Notes: generated by a model from the letters alone, not told the origin. 64,000 nt of DNA from Pseudomonas chlororaphis subsp. aurantiaca (GCF_013466605.1 NZ_CP059162.1:6634001-6698000), one strand, 5' to 3'. Positions 1-9,543 are shown, numbered from the stretch's first letter. Numbers and translations: made by a program.

Positions 1-345
1 ACAAAGGCTCGCCGGGTCGAGCCACGCCCGGCGCCGCAGACGCCGGCGAGCAACGCCTTTTATGACGTGCAGGGCATCATCGGCAAAGCCGCACCGGGGC
101 AGGTGCAGGTCACCCTGTATTGCAATCAACGGGAGTTTTCCGAGCTGGAGCATGGCGACCAGTTGTTCGCCGCGGTCGCCCAGGAGATTGTCGGCCAGCG
201 CCGCGAAACCGAGCGTTATCGCTGCTACATCACCGATCTGGACCTGTCCGGCCTGCTCGGTGACCACCACGGCTCAAGCAATCTCTACCTGCGCTACAAG
301 GCCGACCTGGAGCGCGCCTTGAACGACGCGCTCGAGCAGGTCTAG
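1..345 (+). CDS. cyaA: Class I adenylate cyclase, C-terminal end (partial)
   Basis: The reading frame is open at the left edge and encodes about 114 residues up to a TAG stop. Class I adenylate cyclases make cAMP from ATP in the cytoplasm; the catalytic domain is N-terminal and lies outside this window. What is seen is the C-terminal tail, with the segments VQGIIGKA, VTLYCNQREFSELEHGDQL and SSNLYLRYKADLERAL, which resemble the end of Pseudomonas CyaA. The neighbouring rnk gene, convergent on the other strand, is also its neighbour in other pseudomonads. The start codon is not visible; an internal GTG at 67 is not a plausible start because the frame is open upstream of it. Confidence 0.85.
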   Translation, partial: TKARRVEPRPAPQTPASNAFYDVQGIIGKAAPGQVQVTLYCNQREFSELEHGDQLFAAVAQEIVGQRRETERYRCYITDLDLSGLLGDHHGSSNLYLRYKADLERALNDALEQV

Positions 346-362
346 CCGGTCAGAGGTGCCCC

Positions 363-776
363 TCAGAGGTGAAAGTCGCCAGCCGCTTCGGGTTGGTATT
401 CGACCTCCAGCAAGGTCAGCTTCAGGGTCTTGCCGCCCGGAGCCGGCCAGTCGATGTACTGCCCGACCTGCAAGCCGAGCAAGGCGCTGCCCACCGGCGC
501 CAGGATGGAGATCCGGCCTTCGTCGGCGTTGGCGTCCTGTGGATACACCAGGGTCAGGTGATAGTCCTTGCCGCTGCCCTCTTCGCGGCAATGCACGCGC
601 GAGTTCATGGTCACGACACCGGGCGGGACTTCATCGTGGCCCACCAGGGTTTCGGCGCGATCCAGCTCGGTCTGCAACGCAATGACGCCAGGCAGCGTGT
701 CGTCCAGGCTGTCGATCAGGCGCTCCAGACGCTGCACGTCGAGGCGGGTGAGAATGATGGAAGGTGCGGTGCTCAT
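363..776 (-). CDS. rnk: Nucleoside diphosphate kinase regulator Rnk (GreA/GreB family)
   Basis: Rnk is a small GreA/GreB-fold protein that binds RNA polymerase and influences nucleoside diphosphate kinase levels. The 137-residue product has the family pattern: an N-terminal helical part (LTRLDVQRLERLIDSL) followed by a C-terminal FKBP-like domain with VHCREEGSGKDYHLTLVYP and ISILAPVGSALLGL. The ATG chosen begins MSTAPSI and is preceded by AAGGAG at good spacing; an in-frame upstream start would add ten residues without a ribosome site. It converges on cyaA with only a short gap. Length matches the usual 136 to 137 residues. Confidence 0.93.
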   Translation of the reverse strand: MSTAPSIILTRLDVQRLERLIDSLDDTLPGVIALQTELDRAETLVGHDEVPPGVVTMNSRVHCREEGSGKDYHLTLVYPQDANADEGRISILAPVGSALLGLQVGQYIDWPAPGGKTLKLTLLEVEYQPEAAGDFHL

Positions 777-812
777 GATCCAGGCAGACTCCTTTTTTCG
801 GCACAAAAAAGC

Positions 813-841
813 AAAACCCCGTCCAGATCAGACGGGGTTTT
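813..841 (-). terminator. Rho-independent terminator downstream of the cyaY/DUF1289 transcript
   Basis: A perfect 11-bp inverted repeat (AAAACCCCGTC and GACGGGGTTTT) with a 7-nt loop. On the minus strand it ends in TTTTGC followed by a second T run. It lies after the DUF1289 gene and before rnk on that strand, so it should end the cyaY transcript and leave rnk to its own promoter. Confidence 0.8.
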
Positions 842-923
842 CACTGGCCTCGATGTGGCGAGGCGTAACCGGACACTACCACAGCAGCACAAATAAACAA
901 GCTACCGGATTTTCTGGCCAGGG

Positions 924-1157
924 CTAGCCGGCGCCGTGCGCCATCGCCCGCTTGCGCTCCAGGGCCTGGCGGCAGATGACGCGCCGTCGCTCATCGTCCG
1001 CCGAGCGCCATTCGCGAATGTCTTCGACATGCCGGAAACAACCCTTGCAGACCTTTTCCTCGTCCAGCCGGCACAGGCTGATGCAGGGCGAGGCCACGGC
1101 CGGGCTGACATTGCTGTACAGCGGCTTGGGCGGGCGCACCGGGGCGGTTGGCGTCAC
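924..1157 (-). CDS. DUF1289 family protein (small cysteine-rich)
   Basis: Small 77-residue protein with the DUF1289 signature: SPCISLCRLDEEKVCKGCFR followed by a helical region rich in Arg and Glu (REWRSADDERRRVICRQALE). The four cysteines (CxxxC and CxxC) suggest metal or cluster binding, but no function is established for the family. The GTG start at 1157 is four bases beyond the TGA of cyaY, so the two are translationally coupled; longer in-frame versions would overlap cyaY extensively. Role unknown; the coupling to frataxin is suggestive only. Confidence 0.8.
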   Translation of the reverse strand: MTPTAPVRPPKPLYSNVSPAVASPCISLCRLDEEKVCKGCFRHVEDIREWRSADDERRRVICRQALERKRAMAHGAG

Positions 1158-1161
1158 GGTC

Positions 1162-1494
1162 TCAGAGCCCTTCGAACTCAAGCTTGATGTCGGCCTGTTC
1201 GAGGACGATGCGCTCGAGCATTTCGCCCAGTTGCTCTTCGCTCTTGTCGCACATCCAGCGCTCGCTTTCTTCGTCGTAGTCGAAGTGGAAGCCACCGGAG
1301 CGCGCGGCCAGCCACAGCTGACGCAGCGGTTCCTGGCGGCTGAAGATCACCTGGCTACCGTTTTCGAACTTGACGGTGAGCACACCGGCGGAGCTCTCCA
1401 GATCGATATCCAGGTCACTCTCCTCGAAAATGTCCTCCAGCGCCTGCTGGGTGGCATCGACCAGGTCGTGGAAACGGGCTTCAGTCAAACTCAT
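1162..1494 (-). CDS. cyaY: Iron donor protein CyaY (bacterial frataxin)
   Basis: Frataxin homologue of 110 residues, which binds iron and modulates the IscS/IscU cysteine desulfurase complex in Fe-S cluster assembly. The first helix carries the acidic patch expected for iron binding (EDIFEESDLDIDLE, about residues 20 to 33). The beta-sheet core contains VLTVKFENGSQVIFSRQEP and the conserved LWLAARSGGFHFDY segment. Length is typical of CyaY. It is followed directly by the DUF1289 gene on the same strand and is divergent from lptM-lysA, an arrangement conserved in Pseudomonas. Confidence 0.96.
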   Translation of the reverse strand: MSLTEARFHDLVDATQQALEDIFEESDLDIDLESSAGVLTVKFENGSQVIFSRQEPLRQLWLAARSGGFHFDYDEESERWMCDKSEEQLGEMLERIVLEQADIKLEFEGL

Positions 1495-1670
1495 TGCGGG
1501 AACCTCGAAAAGTGTCTACTCACGCTCAAGCGCCGCAAGATACGGGCGCATCCGGGCGAATGCAAAGGATACCGATCAAGGGCGCGGGCAGCAGAGAAAA
1601 TATCCCCGCAGCCGCCGCGCCCAACCCCTGCGCCCGGGGCAAAGGCCCGCCGGACGGGTGTTCCAGCGCA

Positions 1671-1699
1671 TAGGCAAGCCGTCGGGTGGCCGGTATACT
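1671..1699 (+). promoter_or_regulatory. Candidate sigma-70 promoter for lptM-lysA-dapF
   Basis: TAGGCA and TATACT separated by 17 bp, 35 bp before the lptM start codon. Both hexamers fit the consensus moderately well (4/6 and 5/6). It lies in the gap between divergent cyaY and lptM. Confidence 0.45.
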
Positions 1700-1733
1700 C
1701 GGGCGCAATTAACGCATTCTCAAGGATTTCGCC

Positions 1734-1886
1734 ATGAAGCGCCTGATCTCTTCCCTTGCTGCGCTCGTCGCGGTTGCCTGCCTTGTCACTGCCTGCGGTC
1801 AAAAAGGCCCGCTGTATCTTCCCGATGACAGCAAATCCCCCGAAGACCAAGGTCACTCGCAGTCGCACAAGCACGACACCAACTAA
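1734..1886 (+). CDS. lptM: LPS translocon maturation lipoprotein LptM (LppL/YifL)
   Basis: A 50-residue lipoprotein precursor. The N-terminus MKRLISSLAALVAVACLVTAC is a lipoprotein signal peptide with lipobox VTAC, and the mature part starts CGQKGPLYLP, the hallmark of the LptM/YifL family. LptM is an outer-membrane lipoprotein that helps mature the LptDE lipopolysaccharide translocon. The tail is short, hydrophilic and His-rich. The stop lies nine bases before the lysA ATG, so it is the first gene of a lptM-lysA-dapF operon, the usual arrangement in gammaproteobacteria. Confidence 0.93.
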   Translation: MKRLISSLAALVAVACLVTACGQKGPLYLPDDSKSPEDQGHSQSHKHDTN

Positions 1887-1895
1887 GGGAACCCC

Positions 1896-3143
1896 ATGGA
1901 CGCTTTTAACTACCGCGACGGGCAACTGTTCGCGGAAGGTGTAGCGTTGTCCGCCATTGCCGAACGCTTTGGCACGCCGACCTACGTCTATTCCCGAGCG
2001 CATATCGAAGCGCAGTACCACGCGTACGCCGATGCCCTCGCCGGCATGCCGCACCTGGTCTGCTTCGCGGTAAAGGCCAACTCCAACCTGGGTGTACTGA
2101 ATGTCCTGGCGCGTCTGGGCGCCGGTTTCGATATCGTCTCCCGCGGCGAGCTGGAACGCGTCCTGGCAGCTGGCGGCGCGGCCGACAAGATCGTCTTCTC
2201 CGGTGTCGGCAAGACCCGTGACGACATGCGTCGCGCCCTGGAAGTCGGTGTGCACTGCTTCAACGTCGAATCCAGCGACGAGCTGGAGCGCCTGCAACAG
2301 GTCGCCGCCGAACTGAAGGTTCGCGCCCCGGTCTCGCTGCGGGTCAACCCGGATGTCGACGCGGGCACCCACCCGTACATCTCCACCGGCCTGAAGGAAA
2401 ACAAGTTCGGTATCGCCATCGCCGATGCCGAAGACGTGTACATCCGCGCGGCCCAGTTGCCGAACCTGGAAGTGGTCGGTGTCGACTGCCATATCGGCTC
2501 GCAACTGACCACCCTGGCCCCCTTCATCGATGCCCTCGACCGTCTGCTGGACCTGGTCGACCGCCTGGGCGAATGCGGCATCTACCTGCGCCACATCGAC
2601 CTCGGTGGCGGCCTGGGCGTGCGTTATCGCGATGAAGAGCCGCCGCTGGCCGCCGACTATGTCAAGGCAGTGCGCGAACGCCTCGACGGCCGCGACCTGG
2701 AACTGATCTTCGAACCCGGCCGCTTCATCGTCGCCAACGCCGGGGTACTGCTGACCCGGGTCGAGTACCTCAAGCACACCGAACACAAGGACTTCGCCAT
2801 CGTCGACGCGGCAATGAACGACCTGATCCGCCCGGCCCTGTACCAGGCCTGGATGGACGTCAGCGCCGTACGCCCGCGCGATGGCCAGGCACGTACCTAC
2901 GACATCGTCGGCCCGATCTGCGAAACCGGCGACTTCCTGGCCAAGGAACGTCAACTGGCCCTGGAAGAAGGCGACCTGCTGGCCGTGCATTCGGCCGGTG
3001 CCTACGGTTTCGTCATGAGCTCCAACTACAACACCCGCGGTCGCGCTGCTGAAGTGCTGGTCGATGGTGAACAGGCTGTTGAAGTGCGTCGCCGCGAGAC
3101 GGTAGCCGAGTTGTTTGCTGGCGAAAGCCTGCTGCCGGAGTAG
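1896..3143 (+). CDS. lysA: Diaminopimelate decarboxylase
   Basis: Catalyses the last step of lysine synthesis, decarboxylation of meso-diaminopimelate, with pyridoxal phosphate. The 415-residue product has the fold type III enzyme layout. PLP lysine K60 sits in CFAVKANSN, the strand HIGSQ and the glycine-rich LGGGLG loop hold the cofactor phosphate, and the C-terminal catalytic cysteine is in [10 protein letters not shown]. The ATG follows GGGA in the short gap after lptM. dapF starts four bases after its stop, so the last two enzymes of the DAP/lysine branch are co-transcribed. Confidence 0.97.
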   Translation: MDAFNYRDGQLFAEGVALSAIAERFGTPTYVYSRAHIEAQYHAYADALAGMPHLVCFAVKANSNLGVLNVLARLGAGFDIVSRGELERVLAAGGAADKIVFSGVGKTRDDMRRALEVGVHCFNVESSDELERLQQVAAELKVRAPVSLRVNPDVDAGTHPYISTGLKENKFGIAIADAEDVYIRAAQLPNLEVVGVDCHIGSQLTTLAPFIDALDRLLDLVDRLGECGIYLRHIDLGGGLGVRYRDEEPPLAADYVKAVRERLDGRDLELIFEPGRFIVANAGVLLTRVEYLKHTEHKDFAIVDAAMNDLIRPALYQAWMDVSAVRPRDGQARTYDIVGPICETGDFLAKERQLALEEGDLLAVHSAGAYGFVMSSNYNTRGRAAEVLVDGEQAVEVRRRETVAELFAGESLLPE

Positions 3144-3147
3144 AACC

Positions 3148-3978
3148 ATGCTGCTGCGTTTTACCAAGATGCACGGCCTGGGTAATGATTTCATGGTCCT
3201 CGACCTGGTCAGCCAGCACGCGCACATCCTGCCCAAACATGCCAAGCAATGGGGCGATCGCAACACCGGTGTCGGTTTCGACCAACTGCTGATCGTCGAG
3301 GCGCCGAGCAACCCGGACGTGGACTTCCGCTACCGGATCTTCAATGCCGACGGTTCCGAAGTGGAGCAGTGCGGCAACGGTGCACGCTGTTTCGCCCGTT
3401 TCGTGCTGGACAAGCGCCTGACCACCAAGCGCCAGATCCGCGTCGAGACCAAGAGTGGCATCATCGAACTGGATGTGCGCAACGATGGTCAGATCAGCGT
3501 CGACATGGGCGCGCCGCGCCTGGTGCCCGAGCAGATTCCGTTCGTGGCGCCGGCCCAGGCCTTGAATTACCAGGTCGAAGTCGACGGCCAGACCGTCGAG
3601 CTGGCCGCCGTGTCCATGGGCAACCCCCATGCCGTGCTGCGGGTCAACGACATCAACAGCGCGCCGGTGCATGAGCTGGGGTCGAAGATCGAACATCACC
3701 CGCGCTTTCCGGCCCGGGTCAATGTCGGCTTCATCCAGGTCATCGACCGTCAGCGCGCGCAGCTGCGTGTCTGGGAACGTGGCGCCGGGGAAACCCAGGC
3801 CTGCGGTACCGGCGCCTGCGCCGCCGCAGTGGCCGCGATCAGCCAGGGGTGGATGGATTCGCCGCTATTGATCGACCTGCCGGGCGGGCGCCTGTCCATC
3901 GAGTGGGCAGGCCCTGGCCAACCGGTGAAGATGACCGGCCCGGCAGTACGCGTATACGAAGGACAGGTGCGTCTTTGA
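3148..3978 (+). CDS. dapF: Diaminopimelate epimerase
   Basis: Converts LL- to meso-diaminopimelate, supplying both peptidoglycan and lysine. The 276-residue protein carries the two catalytic cysteines of this cofactor-independent racemase: C75 in [11 protein letters not shown] and a second near residue 219 in [11 protein letters not shown]. The start [15 protein letters not shown] is the family N-terminus. An upstream TTG in the same frame would overlap lysA and was rejected. It sits four bases after lysA. Confidence 0.97.
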   Translation: MLLRFTKMHGLGNDFMVLDLVSQHAHILPKHAKQWGDRNTGVGFDQLLIVEAPSNPDVDFRYRIFNADGSEVEQCGNGARCFARFVLDKRLTTKRQIRVETKSGIIELDVRNDGQISVDMGAPRLVPEQIPFVAPAQALNYQVEVDGQTVELAAVSMGNPHAVLRVNDINSAPVHELGSKIEHHPRFPARVNVGFIQVIDRQRAQLRVWERGAGETQACGTGACAAAVAAISQGWMDSPLLIDLPGGRLSIEWAGPGQPVKMTGPAVRVYEGQVRL

Positions 3979-3991
3979 ATGAGCGAAAACC

Positions 3992-4717
3992 ATGACTGAT
4001 CAGCCTCAGGTTCCAGCCGAACAGCCCGACGAATCTCCTGCCGAAAACCTCGAGGCGGCGGCGATCGCCGCGTACCTGGAGGCTCATCCGGACTTCTTCG
4101 TCGAGCATGAAGAACTGCTCCCGGCGTTGCGCATTCCCCATCAGCGCGGTGACACCATCTCTCTGGTGGAGCGGCAGATGAAGATCCTGCGCGAGCGCAA
4201 CATCGAGATGCGCCACCGGCTTTCGCAGTTGATGGACGTGGCCCGCGACAACGACCGGCTCTTCGAGAAGACCCGCCGCCTGATTCTCGCGCTGATGGAT
4301 GCCAATAGCCTGGAAGATGTGGTGATGAGCGTCGAAGACAGCCTGCGCCAGGACTTCCAGGTGCCTTTCGTAAGCCTGATCCTGTTCAGCGACAGTGCCA
4401 TGCCGGTAGGCCGCTGGGTCACCGCCGCCGACGCCCAGACCGCCATCGGCGGCTTGCTGACCGAAGGCAAGAGCGTCAGCGGCAGCCTGCGCGAGCATGA
4501 GCTGGACTTCCTGTTCGGCGAAGAGCAACGCCAACAGATCGGCTCCAGCGCCGTGGTCGCCATCGCTCATCAGGGCATTCACGGCGTGCTGGCCATCGCC
4601 AGCCGTGACCCGCAGCACTACAAAAGCTCGGTGGGAACGCTGTTCCTCAGCTATATCGCCGAAGTCATGGGCCGCGTGCTGCCGCGCTTCACTCACTCGC
4701 TACGCTCGGTTCTCTGA
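3992..4717 (+). CDS. DUF484 family protein (YigA-like)
   Basis: The 241-residue protein begins with an acidic leader and the DUF484 signature around [24 protein letters not shown], split as [11 protein letters not shown] then LRIPHQRG. An amphipathic helix ([19 protein letters not shown]) follows, then a GAF-like region to the C-terminus. In enterobacteria and pseudomonads the gene lies between dapF and xerC, as here. No biochemical role is established. The stop is two bases before the xerC start, so translational coupling with xerC is likely. Confidence 0.88.
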   Translation: MTDQPQVPAEQPDESPAENLEAAAIAAYLEAHPDFFVEHEELLPALRIPHQRGDTISLVERQMKILRERNIEMRHRLSQLMDVARDNDRLFEKTRRLILALMDANSLEDVVMSVEDSLRQDFQVPFVSLILFSDSAMPVGRWVTAADAQTAIGGLLTEGKSVSGSLREHELDFLFGEEQRQQIGSSAVVAIAHQGIHGVLAIASRDPQHYKSSVGTLFLSYIAEVMGRVLPRFTHSLRSVL

Positions 4718-4719
4718 CC

Positions 4720-5616
4720 ATGGAACGACAACTGGACGCCTACTGCGAGCACCTGCGCAGTGAGCGCCAAGTGTCGCCCCATACGCTGCAAGCCTACCGT
4801 CGCGATCTGGAAAAGGTGCTGGCCTTCTGTGCCAAACAACAGGTCTCCAGCTGGTCCGACCTGGACATCCAGGGCCTGCGCAGCATGATTGCGCGCCTGC
4901 ACCAGCAGGGCCAATCCTCCCGCAGCCTGGCGCGCCTGCTCTCCGCCGTGCGCGGTCTGTATCACTACCTGAACCGCGAAGGCCTGTGCAATCACGACCC
5001 GGCCAACGGCCTGGCGCCGCCCAAGGGCGAGCGTCGCCTGCCCAAGACCCTGGACACCGATCGCGCCCTGCAACTGCTCGATGGCGCGGTGGAGGACGAT
5101 TTCCTCGCGCACCGCGACCAGGCGATTCTCGAGCTGTTCTACTCCTCCGGGTTGCGCCTGTCGGAGCTGACCAGCCTCGACCTCGAACAGCTGGACCTGG
5201 CCGATGGCCTGGTGCAGGTGCACGGCAAAGGCAGCAAGACCCGGGTCCTGCCGGTCGGCAAAAAGGCCCGCGAGGCGCTGCAACTCTGGCTACCGCTGCG
5301 GGCGCTGAGCAATCCGCCGGATGACGCGGTGTTCGTCAGTCAACAGGGCCGGCGCCTGGGCCCCCGGGCGATTCAACTGCGGGTCAAGGCCGCCGGCGAG
5401 CGCGAGCTGGGACAGAACCTGCATCCGCACATGCTGCGACACTCCTTCGCCAGCCACCTGCTGGAATCTTCCCAGGACCTGCGCGCCGTCCAGGAACTGC
5501 TGGGGCACTCGGATATCAAGACCACCCAGATCTATACCCACTTGGACTTCCAGCACCTGGCAGCGGTCTACGACAGCGCCCACCCACGGGCCAAACGCAA
5601 CAAAGGCGGTGAGTAA
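4720..5616 (+). CDS. xerC: Site-specific tyrosine recombinase XerC
   Basis: XerC works with XerD at dif sites to resolve chromosome dimers. The 298-residue protein has the SAM-like N-terminal core-binding domain ([18 protein letters not shown]) and the C-terminal catalytic domain. The catalytic set is visible: Arg in [12 protein letters not shown], Lys in [23 protein letters not shown] with His and Arg, [16 protein letters not shown] with the second His and nucleophilic Tyr. It is the housekeeping recombinase of the dapF-DUF484-xerC-yigB group, not a mobile-element integrase. Confidence 0.97.
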   Translation: MERQLDAYCEHLRSERQVSPHTLQAYRRDLEKVLAFCAKQQVSSWSDLDIQGLRSMIARLHQQGQSSRSLARLLSAVRGLYHYLNREGLCNHDPANGLAPPKGERRLPKTLDTDRALQLLDGAVEDDFLAHRDQAILELFYSSGLRLSELTSLDLEQLDLADGLVQVHGKGSKTRVLPVGKKAREALQLWLPLRALSNPPDDAVFVSQQGRRLGPRAIQLRVKAAGERELGQNLHPHMLRHSFASHLLESSQDLRAVQELLGHSDIKTTQIYTHLDFQHLAAVYDSAHPRAKRNKGGE

Positions 5617-6320
5617 TGACGATCAAGCTGATCACCTTCGACCTCGACGACACGCTGTGGGATACCGCACCCGTGATCGTCAGCGCCGAAGCCGTACTGC
5701 GCCAGTGGCTGACCGACCACGCGCCGCAGCTGGGCGGTGTTCCGGTAGAGCATCTCTGGGCCATCCGTGAGCGCGTGCTGAACAACGAGCCGGGGCTCAA
5801 GTACCGCATCAGTGCGCTGCGCCGCCGGGTGCTGTTTCATGCGCTGGAGGAAGCCGGCTACGACCAGGGCCAGGCCAATGCCCTGGCCGACCAGAGCTTT
5901 GAAGTGTTCCTGCATGCCCGGCATCAGCTGGACATCTTTCCCGAGGTACAACCGACCCTGGAAGCATTGGCCAACCACTTCGCGCTGGGCGTCGTCACCA
6001 ATGGCAACGCCGATGTGCGCCGCCTGGGGCTGGCGGATTACTTCAAGTTCGCCCTGTGTGCCGAAGACATCGGCATCGCCAAGCCCGACTCACGGCTGTT
6101 TCACGAGGCCCTGCAACGGGGCGAGGCGACGCCGGACACCGCCGTACACATCGGCGACCACCCGGGCGACGACATCGCCGGGGCGCAGCAGGCCGGCCTG
6201 CGGGCCATCTGGTTCAACCCGGCCGGCAAGGCCTGGGAGGCCGAGCGGCTGCCGGATGCGGAAATCCGCAGCCTGACCGAGCTGCCGAAACTGCTGGCGC
6301 GCTGGCACAACGGCGCCTGA
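5616..6320 (+). CDS. yigB: HAD-superfamily phosphatase, YigB-like
   Basis: A 234-residue haloacid-dehalogenase phosphatase with all four motifs: FDLDDTLWDT (nucleophile and acid aspartates), VVTNGN (motif II Thr), the Lys of AKPDSRLFHEAL, and HIGDHPGDDIAGAQQAG. The helical cap lies between motifs I and II. In E. coli the gene after xerC is yigB, an FMN phosphatase, and the position here is the same; FMN as substrate is inferred from that. The start overlaps the xerC stop by one base (TAATG). A bidirectional terminator follows. Confidence 0.85.
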   Translation: MTIKLITFDLDDTLWDTAPVIVSAEAVLRQWLTDHAPQLGGVPVEHLWAIRERVLNNEPGLKYRISALRRRVLFHALEEAGYDQGQANALADQSFEVFLHARHQLDIFPEVQPTLEALANHFALGVVTNGNADVRRLGLADYFKFALCAEDIGIAKPDSRLFHEALQRGEATPDTAVHIGDHPGDDIAGAQQAGLRAIWFNPAGKAWEAERLPDAEIRSLTELPKLLARWHNGA

Positions 6321-6372
6321 TAGCACGCTAGCGACCACCACAACGCAGTACCATCGCCCAACAAACGCCCAT

Positions 6373-6403
6373 GAAAAAGCCCGCAGCGACGGCGGGCTTT
6401 TTC
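6373..6403. terminator. Bidirectional terminator between yigB and sutA
   Basis: Inverted repeat GAAAAAGCCCGC and GCGGGCTTTTTC around a 7-nt loop. It works in both directions and separates the convergent xerC-yigB and sutA transcripts. Confidence 0.85.
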
Positions 6404-6423
6404 AGCAAGCAAGTGGCGGGCGC

Positions 6424-6747
6424 TTAGATAGGCCGGCTACCGTACTTGTTATCAGGCTTCTTGGGCGGGTCGGCAACCACATTGGCCTCGACTTCCTGCA
6501 CTTTACCGCCACGGGCCAGGAACTCCTCCATGGCACGCGCCAGTGCATCACGCTCTTTGTTCTTGGCTTCGACACTCGGCAACTCGTCTACCGAGACGGC
6601 AGCCTTGGCCTTGCCTTTGGCGGTCGGGGCAGGAACATCACTGCCATCGTCTTCCACCACATCGTCGGCGGCCGCTTCAAGACCTTCTTCGGTTTCGTCT
6701 TCGTCGCCTACTTCGAGGTCGTCGTTTTCCAGATCATCGTCGCTCAT
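6424..6747 (-). CDS. sutA: RNA polymerase-interacting regulator SutA
   Basis: SutA is a small Pseudomonas protein that binds RNA polymerase and raises ribosomal and maintenance gene expression during slow growth. The 107-residue product shows the expected layout: a very acidic, disordered N-terminal third (MSDDDLENDDLEVGDEDE), a middle basic helix (KNKERDALARAMEEFLARGG), and a flexible tail ending in DNKYGSRPI. The start codon has GAGGTAG upstream. The genomic position next to xerC matches that of the P. aeruginosa gene. Confidence 0.88.
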   Translation of the reverse strand: MSDDDLENDDLEVGDEDETEEGLEAAADDVVEDDGSDVPAPTAKGKAKAAVSVDELPSVEAKNKERDALARAMEEFLARGGKVQEVEANVVADPPKKPDNKYGSRPI

Positions 6748-6848
6748 GTTCTACCTCATGACTTGCGAAAAGCAGATTAGTTATAGCCCAGCTGAGCCGA
6801 CTGTCGAAGGCCGCTGGAAAAAATCAACATCCACTGATAACCAGCGGC

Positions 6849-7274
6849 TTATGCCTTATCACCGTGCAAGGTGGCAAGGACTTTGCGGGCACCGCCATGA
6901 TCGCGATGCTCGCCCAGATAAACGCCTTGCCAGCTGCCTAACGCCAAGCGACCTGCCGATACCGGCAAGCTCAATTGACAGCCTAGCAAACTGGCCTTGA
7001 AGTGCGCCGGCAGATCATCGGGCCCTTCGTCGTCATGTTCATACCCGGCCATGCCTTGAGGCACCAGGGTGTTGAAAAAACGCTCGAAGTCACGACGAAC
7101 CGCAGGGTCGGCATTCTCGTTGATGGTCAACGAGGCCGAGGTATGCTGCAGCCACAAATGCAACAGACCGACCCGGCATGCCTTCAGCTCAGGCAGGCCG
7201 GCGAGCAACTCGTCCGTTACCAGATGAAAGCCCCGGGGCCTTGCCCGCAGGGTAATCAGAGTCTGTTGCCACAT
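6849..7274 (-). CDS. YjbQ/UPF0047 family protein
   Basis: A 141-residue member of the YjbQ/UPF0047 family, a trimeric beta-fold; some members have weak thiamin-phosphate synthase activity but the physiological role is unknown. Visible family features are [22 protein letters not shown] (as [18 protein letters not shown]), [15 protein letters not shown] and [17 protein letters not shown], which hold the conserved His/Asp/Glu set. The ATG beginning MWQQTLITL was chosen because GGAGA sits eight bases upstream; the longer open frame has no ribosome site. No gene lies between it and the amtB terminator. Confidence 0.85.
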   Translation of the reverse strand: MWQQTLITLRARPRGFHLVTDELLAGLPELKACRVGLLHLWLQHTSASLTINENADPAVRRDFERFFNTLVPQGMAGYEHDDEGPDDLPAHFKASLLGCQLSLPVSAGRLALGSWQGVYLGEHRDHGGARKVLATLHGDKA

Positions 7275-7444
7275 ACAGTTCTCCGCACATTCGGCGCGCA
7301 TTCTAGCGCGCTCTGGGAAAAAACAAAGTGCCGAATATTCCTCCAATGCTGTAAGTCATTGACCCGAAAAAAAAGCGCTTATCAAACTGGCTGACAAGCT
7401 CTGGGAAAAACCTTTCAGCTGTCTCTCAATGACAAAACGCAGAC

Positions 7445-7476
7445 AAAAAAATGCCCGGCAAGCCGGGCATTTTTTT
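7445..7476 (-). terminator. Rho-independent terminator of glnK-amtB
   Basis: Stem of 14 bp (AAAAAAATGCCCGG with CCGGGCATTTTTTT) and a CAAG loop, nine bases past the amtB stop. Its symmetric A and T runs allow it to act in both directions. Confidence 0.9.
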
Positions 7477-7485
7477 CAGGCGAAA

Positions 7486-8823
7486 TTACAGGTTGTAACC
7501 ACGCTCGTTGTGTTGCGCCAGGTCGAGGCCGACCGACTCTTCTTCCTCGGTGACACGCAGCCCGATGACCACATCCAGCACCTTGAGGATGATGAAGGTG
7601 ACGATCGCGGTGTAGATCACCGTGAAACCCACGCCTTTGCACTGGATCCACACTTGCGCGGCGATGTCGGTCACGGTGCCGAAGCCGCCCAGCGATGGCG
7701 CGGCAAACACGCCGGTGAGGATCGCGCCAAGGATACCGCCGATACCGTGCACGCCGAAGGCATCCAGGGAATCGTCGTAACCCAGTTTGCGTTTCAGGGT
7801 GGTCGCGCAGAAGAAGCACACCACGCCCGCTGCCAGGCCGATCACCAGGGCGCCCATCGGGCCTACGGTGCCAGCGGCAGGCGTGATCGCCACCAGGCCG
7901 GCAACCACACCCGAGGCGATGCCCAGGGCGCTTGGCTTACCATGAGTCAGCCATTCGGCGAACATCCAGCCCAGCGCCGCGGCGGCGGTGGCGATCTGGG
8001 TCACCAGCATCGCCATGCCGGCCGTGCCGTTGGCGGCAGCGGCGGAACCGGCGTTGAAGCCGAACCAGCCGATCCACAGCATGGCCGCGCCCATCAGGGT
8101 GTACCCCAGGTTGTGCGGCGCCATCGGGGTGGTCGGGAAGCCTTTACGCTTGCCCAGCACCAGGCAAGCCACCAGGCCGGCGATACCGGCGTTGATATGC
8201 ACCACAGTGCCGCCGGCGAAGTCCAGCACGCCCCAGTCCCACATCAGGCCGCCGTTGCCGGACCAGACCATGTGGGCGATCGGCGCGTAGACCAGGGTGA
8301 ACCAGATGGCCATGAAGATCAGCATGGCGGAGAACTTCATCCGCTCGGCGAAGGCACCGACGATCAGCGCCGGGGTAATGATGGCGAAGGTCATCTGGAA
8401 GGTGATGAACACCGCCTCGGGGAACAGCGCCGCCGGGCCAGTCAGGCTCGCCGGGGTGACGCCGGCCAGGAAGGCCTTGCCCATGCCGCCGACGAAGGAG
8501 TTGAAGTTGACGACGCCCTGCTCCATGCCGGTGGTGTCGAACGCGATGCTGTAGCCATAAATGACCCACAGGATGCTGATCAGACCGGTAATGGCGAAGC
8601 ACTGCATCATCACGGAAAGAATGTTTTTCGAACGCACCATGCCGCCGTAGAACAGCGCCAGGCCGGGAATGGTCATGAACAGCACCAGGGCCGTCGAGGT
8701 CAGCATCCAGGCGGTGTCGCCGGAATTGAGGACTGGAGCTGCCACTTCGTCCGCCGCCATGGCCAGGCCAGGCATTACGAGGGACAGCAGGGCTCCTAGC
8801 CCTGCGATTTTACGCAGAGTCAT
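7486..8823 (-). CDS. amtB: Ammonium transporter AmtB
   Basis: Inner-membrane ammonium channel of the Amt/Rh family, 445 residues, with a cleavable signal peptide (ending near MPGLAMAADE) and about eleven membrane helices. The pore histidine pair is visible in FAGGTVVHINAGIAG and DAFGVHGIGGILGA, and the aromatic gate lies in helices near SFVGGMGKAFLAG. The C-terminal cytoplasmic tail that docks GlnK ends HNERGYNL. AGGAGA precedes the start. It is the second gene of a glnK-amtB operon; GlnK blocks the channel in nitrogen excess. Confidence 0.96.
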   Translation of the reverse strand: MTLRKIAGLGALLSLVMPGLAMAADEVAAPVLNSGDTAWMLTSTALVLFMTIPGLALFYGGMVRSKNILSVMMQCFAITGLISILWVIYGYSIAFDTTGMEQGVVNFNSFVGGMGKAFLAGVTPASLTGPAALFPEAVFITFQMTFAIITPALIVGAFAERMKFSAMLIFMAIWFTLVYAPIAHMVWSGNGGLMWDWGVLDFAGGTVVHINAGIAGLVACLVLGKRKGFPTTPMAPHNLGYTLMGAAMLWIGWFGFNAGSAAAANGTAGMAMLVTQIATAAAALGWMFAEWLTHGKPSALGIASGVVAGLVAITPAAGTVGPMGALVIGLAAGVVCFFCATTLKRKLGYDDSLDAFGVHGIGGILGAILTGVFAAPSLGGFGTVTDIAAQVWIQCKGVGFTVIYTAIVTFIILKVLDVVIGLRVTEEEESVGLDLAQHNERGYNL

Positions 8824-8858
8824 ATTGTTTTCTCCTGGGGCGTTGGGTTTGGGGCGGC

Positions 8859-9365
<507 letters not shown>

Positions 9366-9405
9366 TCACAGCGACTGCATCAGTGCATGGGTCATCAGCG
9401 ACTAA

Positions 9406-9420
9406 GCAGAAACCTTGCCA
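9406..9420 (-). promoter_or_regulatory. Candidate sigma-54 (-24/-12) promoter of glnK-amtB
   Basis: On the minus strand the sequence is TGGCAAGGTTTCTGC. GG and GC are exactly 10 bp apart, as required for sigma-54, and the -24 block TGGCA matches consensus; the -12 block is CTGC against TTGC. The implied transcript start is near 9394, giving a leader of about 200 bases before glnK. Confidence 0.7.
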
Positions 9421-9495
9421 TCTCATGAAAACCCACTGATTTCAGTCCCTTGGCCGCCGCCACGGAAACCACTTCGCCATCATCGCCACGGATAC

Positions 9496-9543
9496 GCACA
9501 ACAACGGTGCGCCACTGCCCGGCGCGATGCGCGAAAAGCGTGC
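9496..9543 (-). promoter_or_regulatory. Tandem NtrC-type enhancer sites upstream of glnK
   Basis: Two 15-bp dyads fit the NtrC pattern GCAC-N7-GTGC: 9496-9510 is GCACAACAACGGTGC (all eight symmetric bases) and 9529-9543 is GCGCGAAAAGCGTGC (seven of eight). They are 33 bp apart, three helical turns, and lie about 100 to 150 bp upstream of the predicted sigma-54 start, the usual enhancer distance. Confidence 0.65.

Noticed and set aside
1491..3311. A 606-codon open frame antisense to lysA
   Set aside because: It is a GC-rich shadow of lysA. It has no ribosome site and no recognisable domain, and lysA in the other direction is certain.
4720..5616. Tyrosine recombinase as a possible integrase of the nearby accessory operon
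   Set aside because: Its motifs, length and the dapF-DUF484-xerC-yigB order identify it as housekeeping XerC. No attachment-site repeats or tRNA gene flank the operon.
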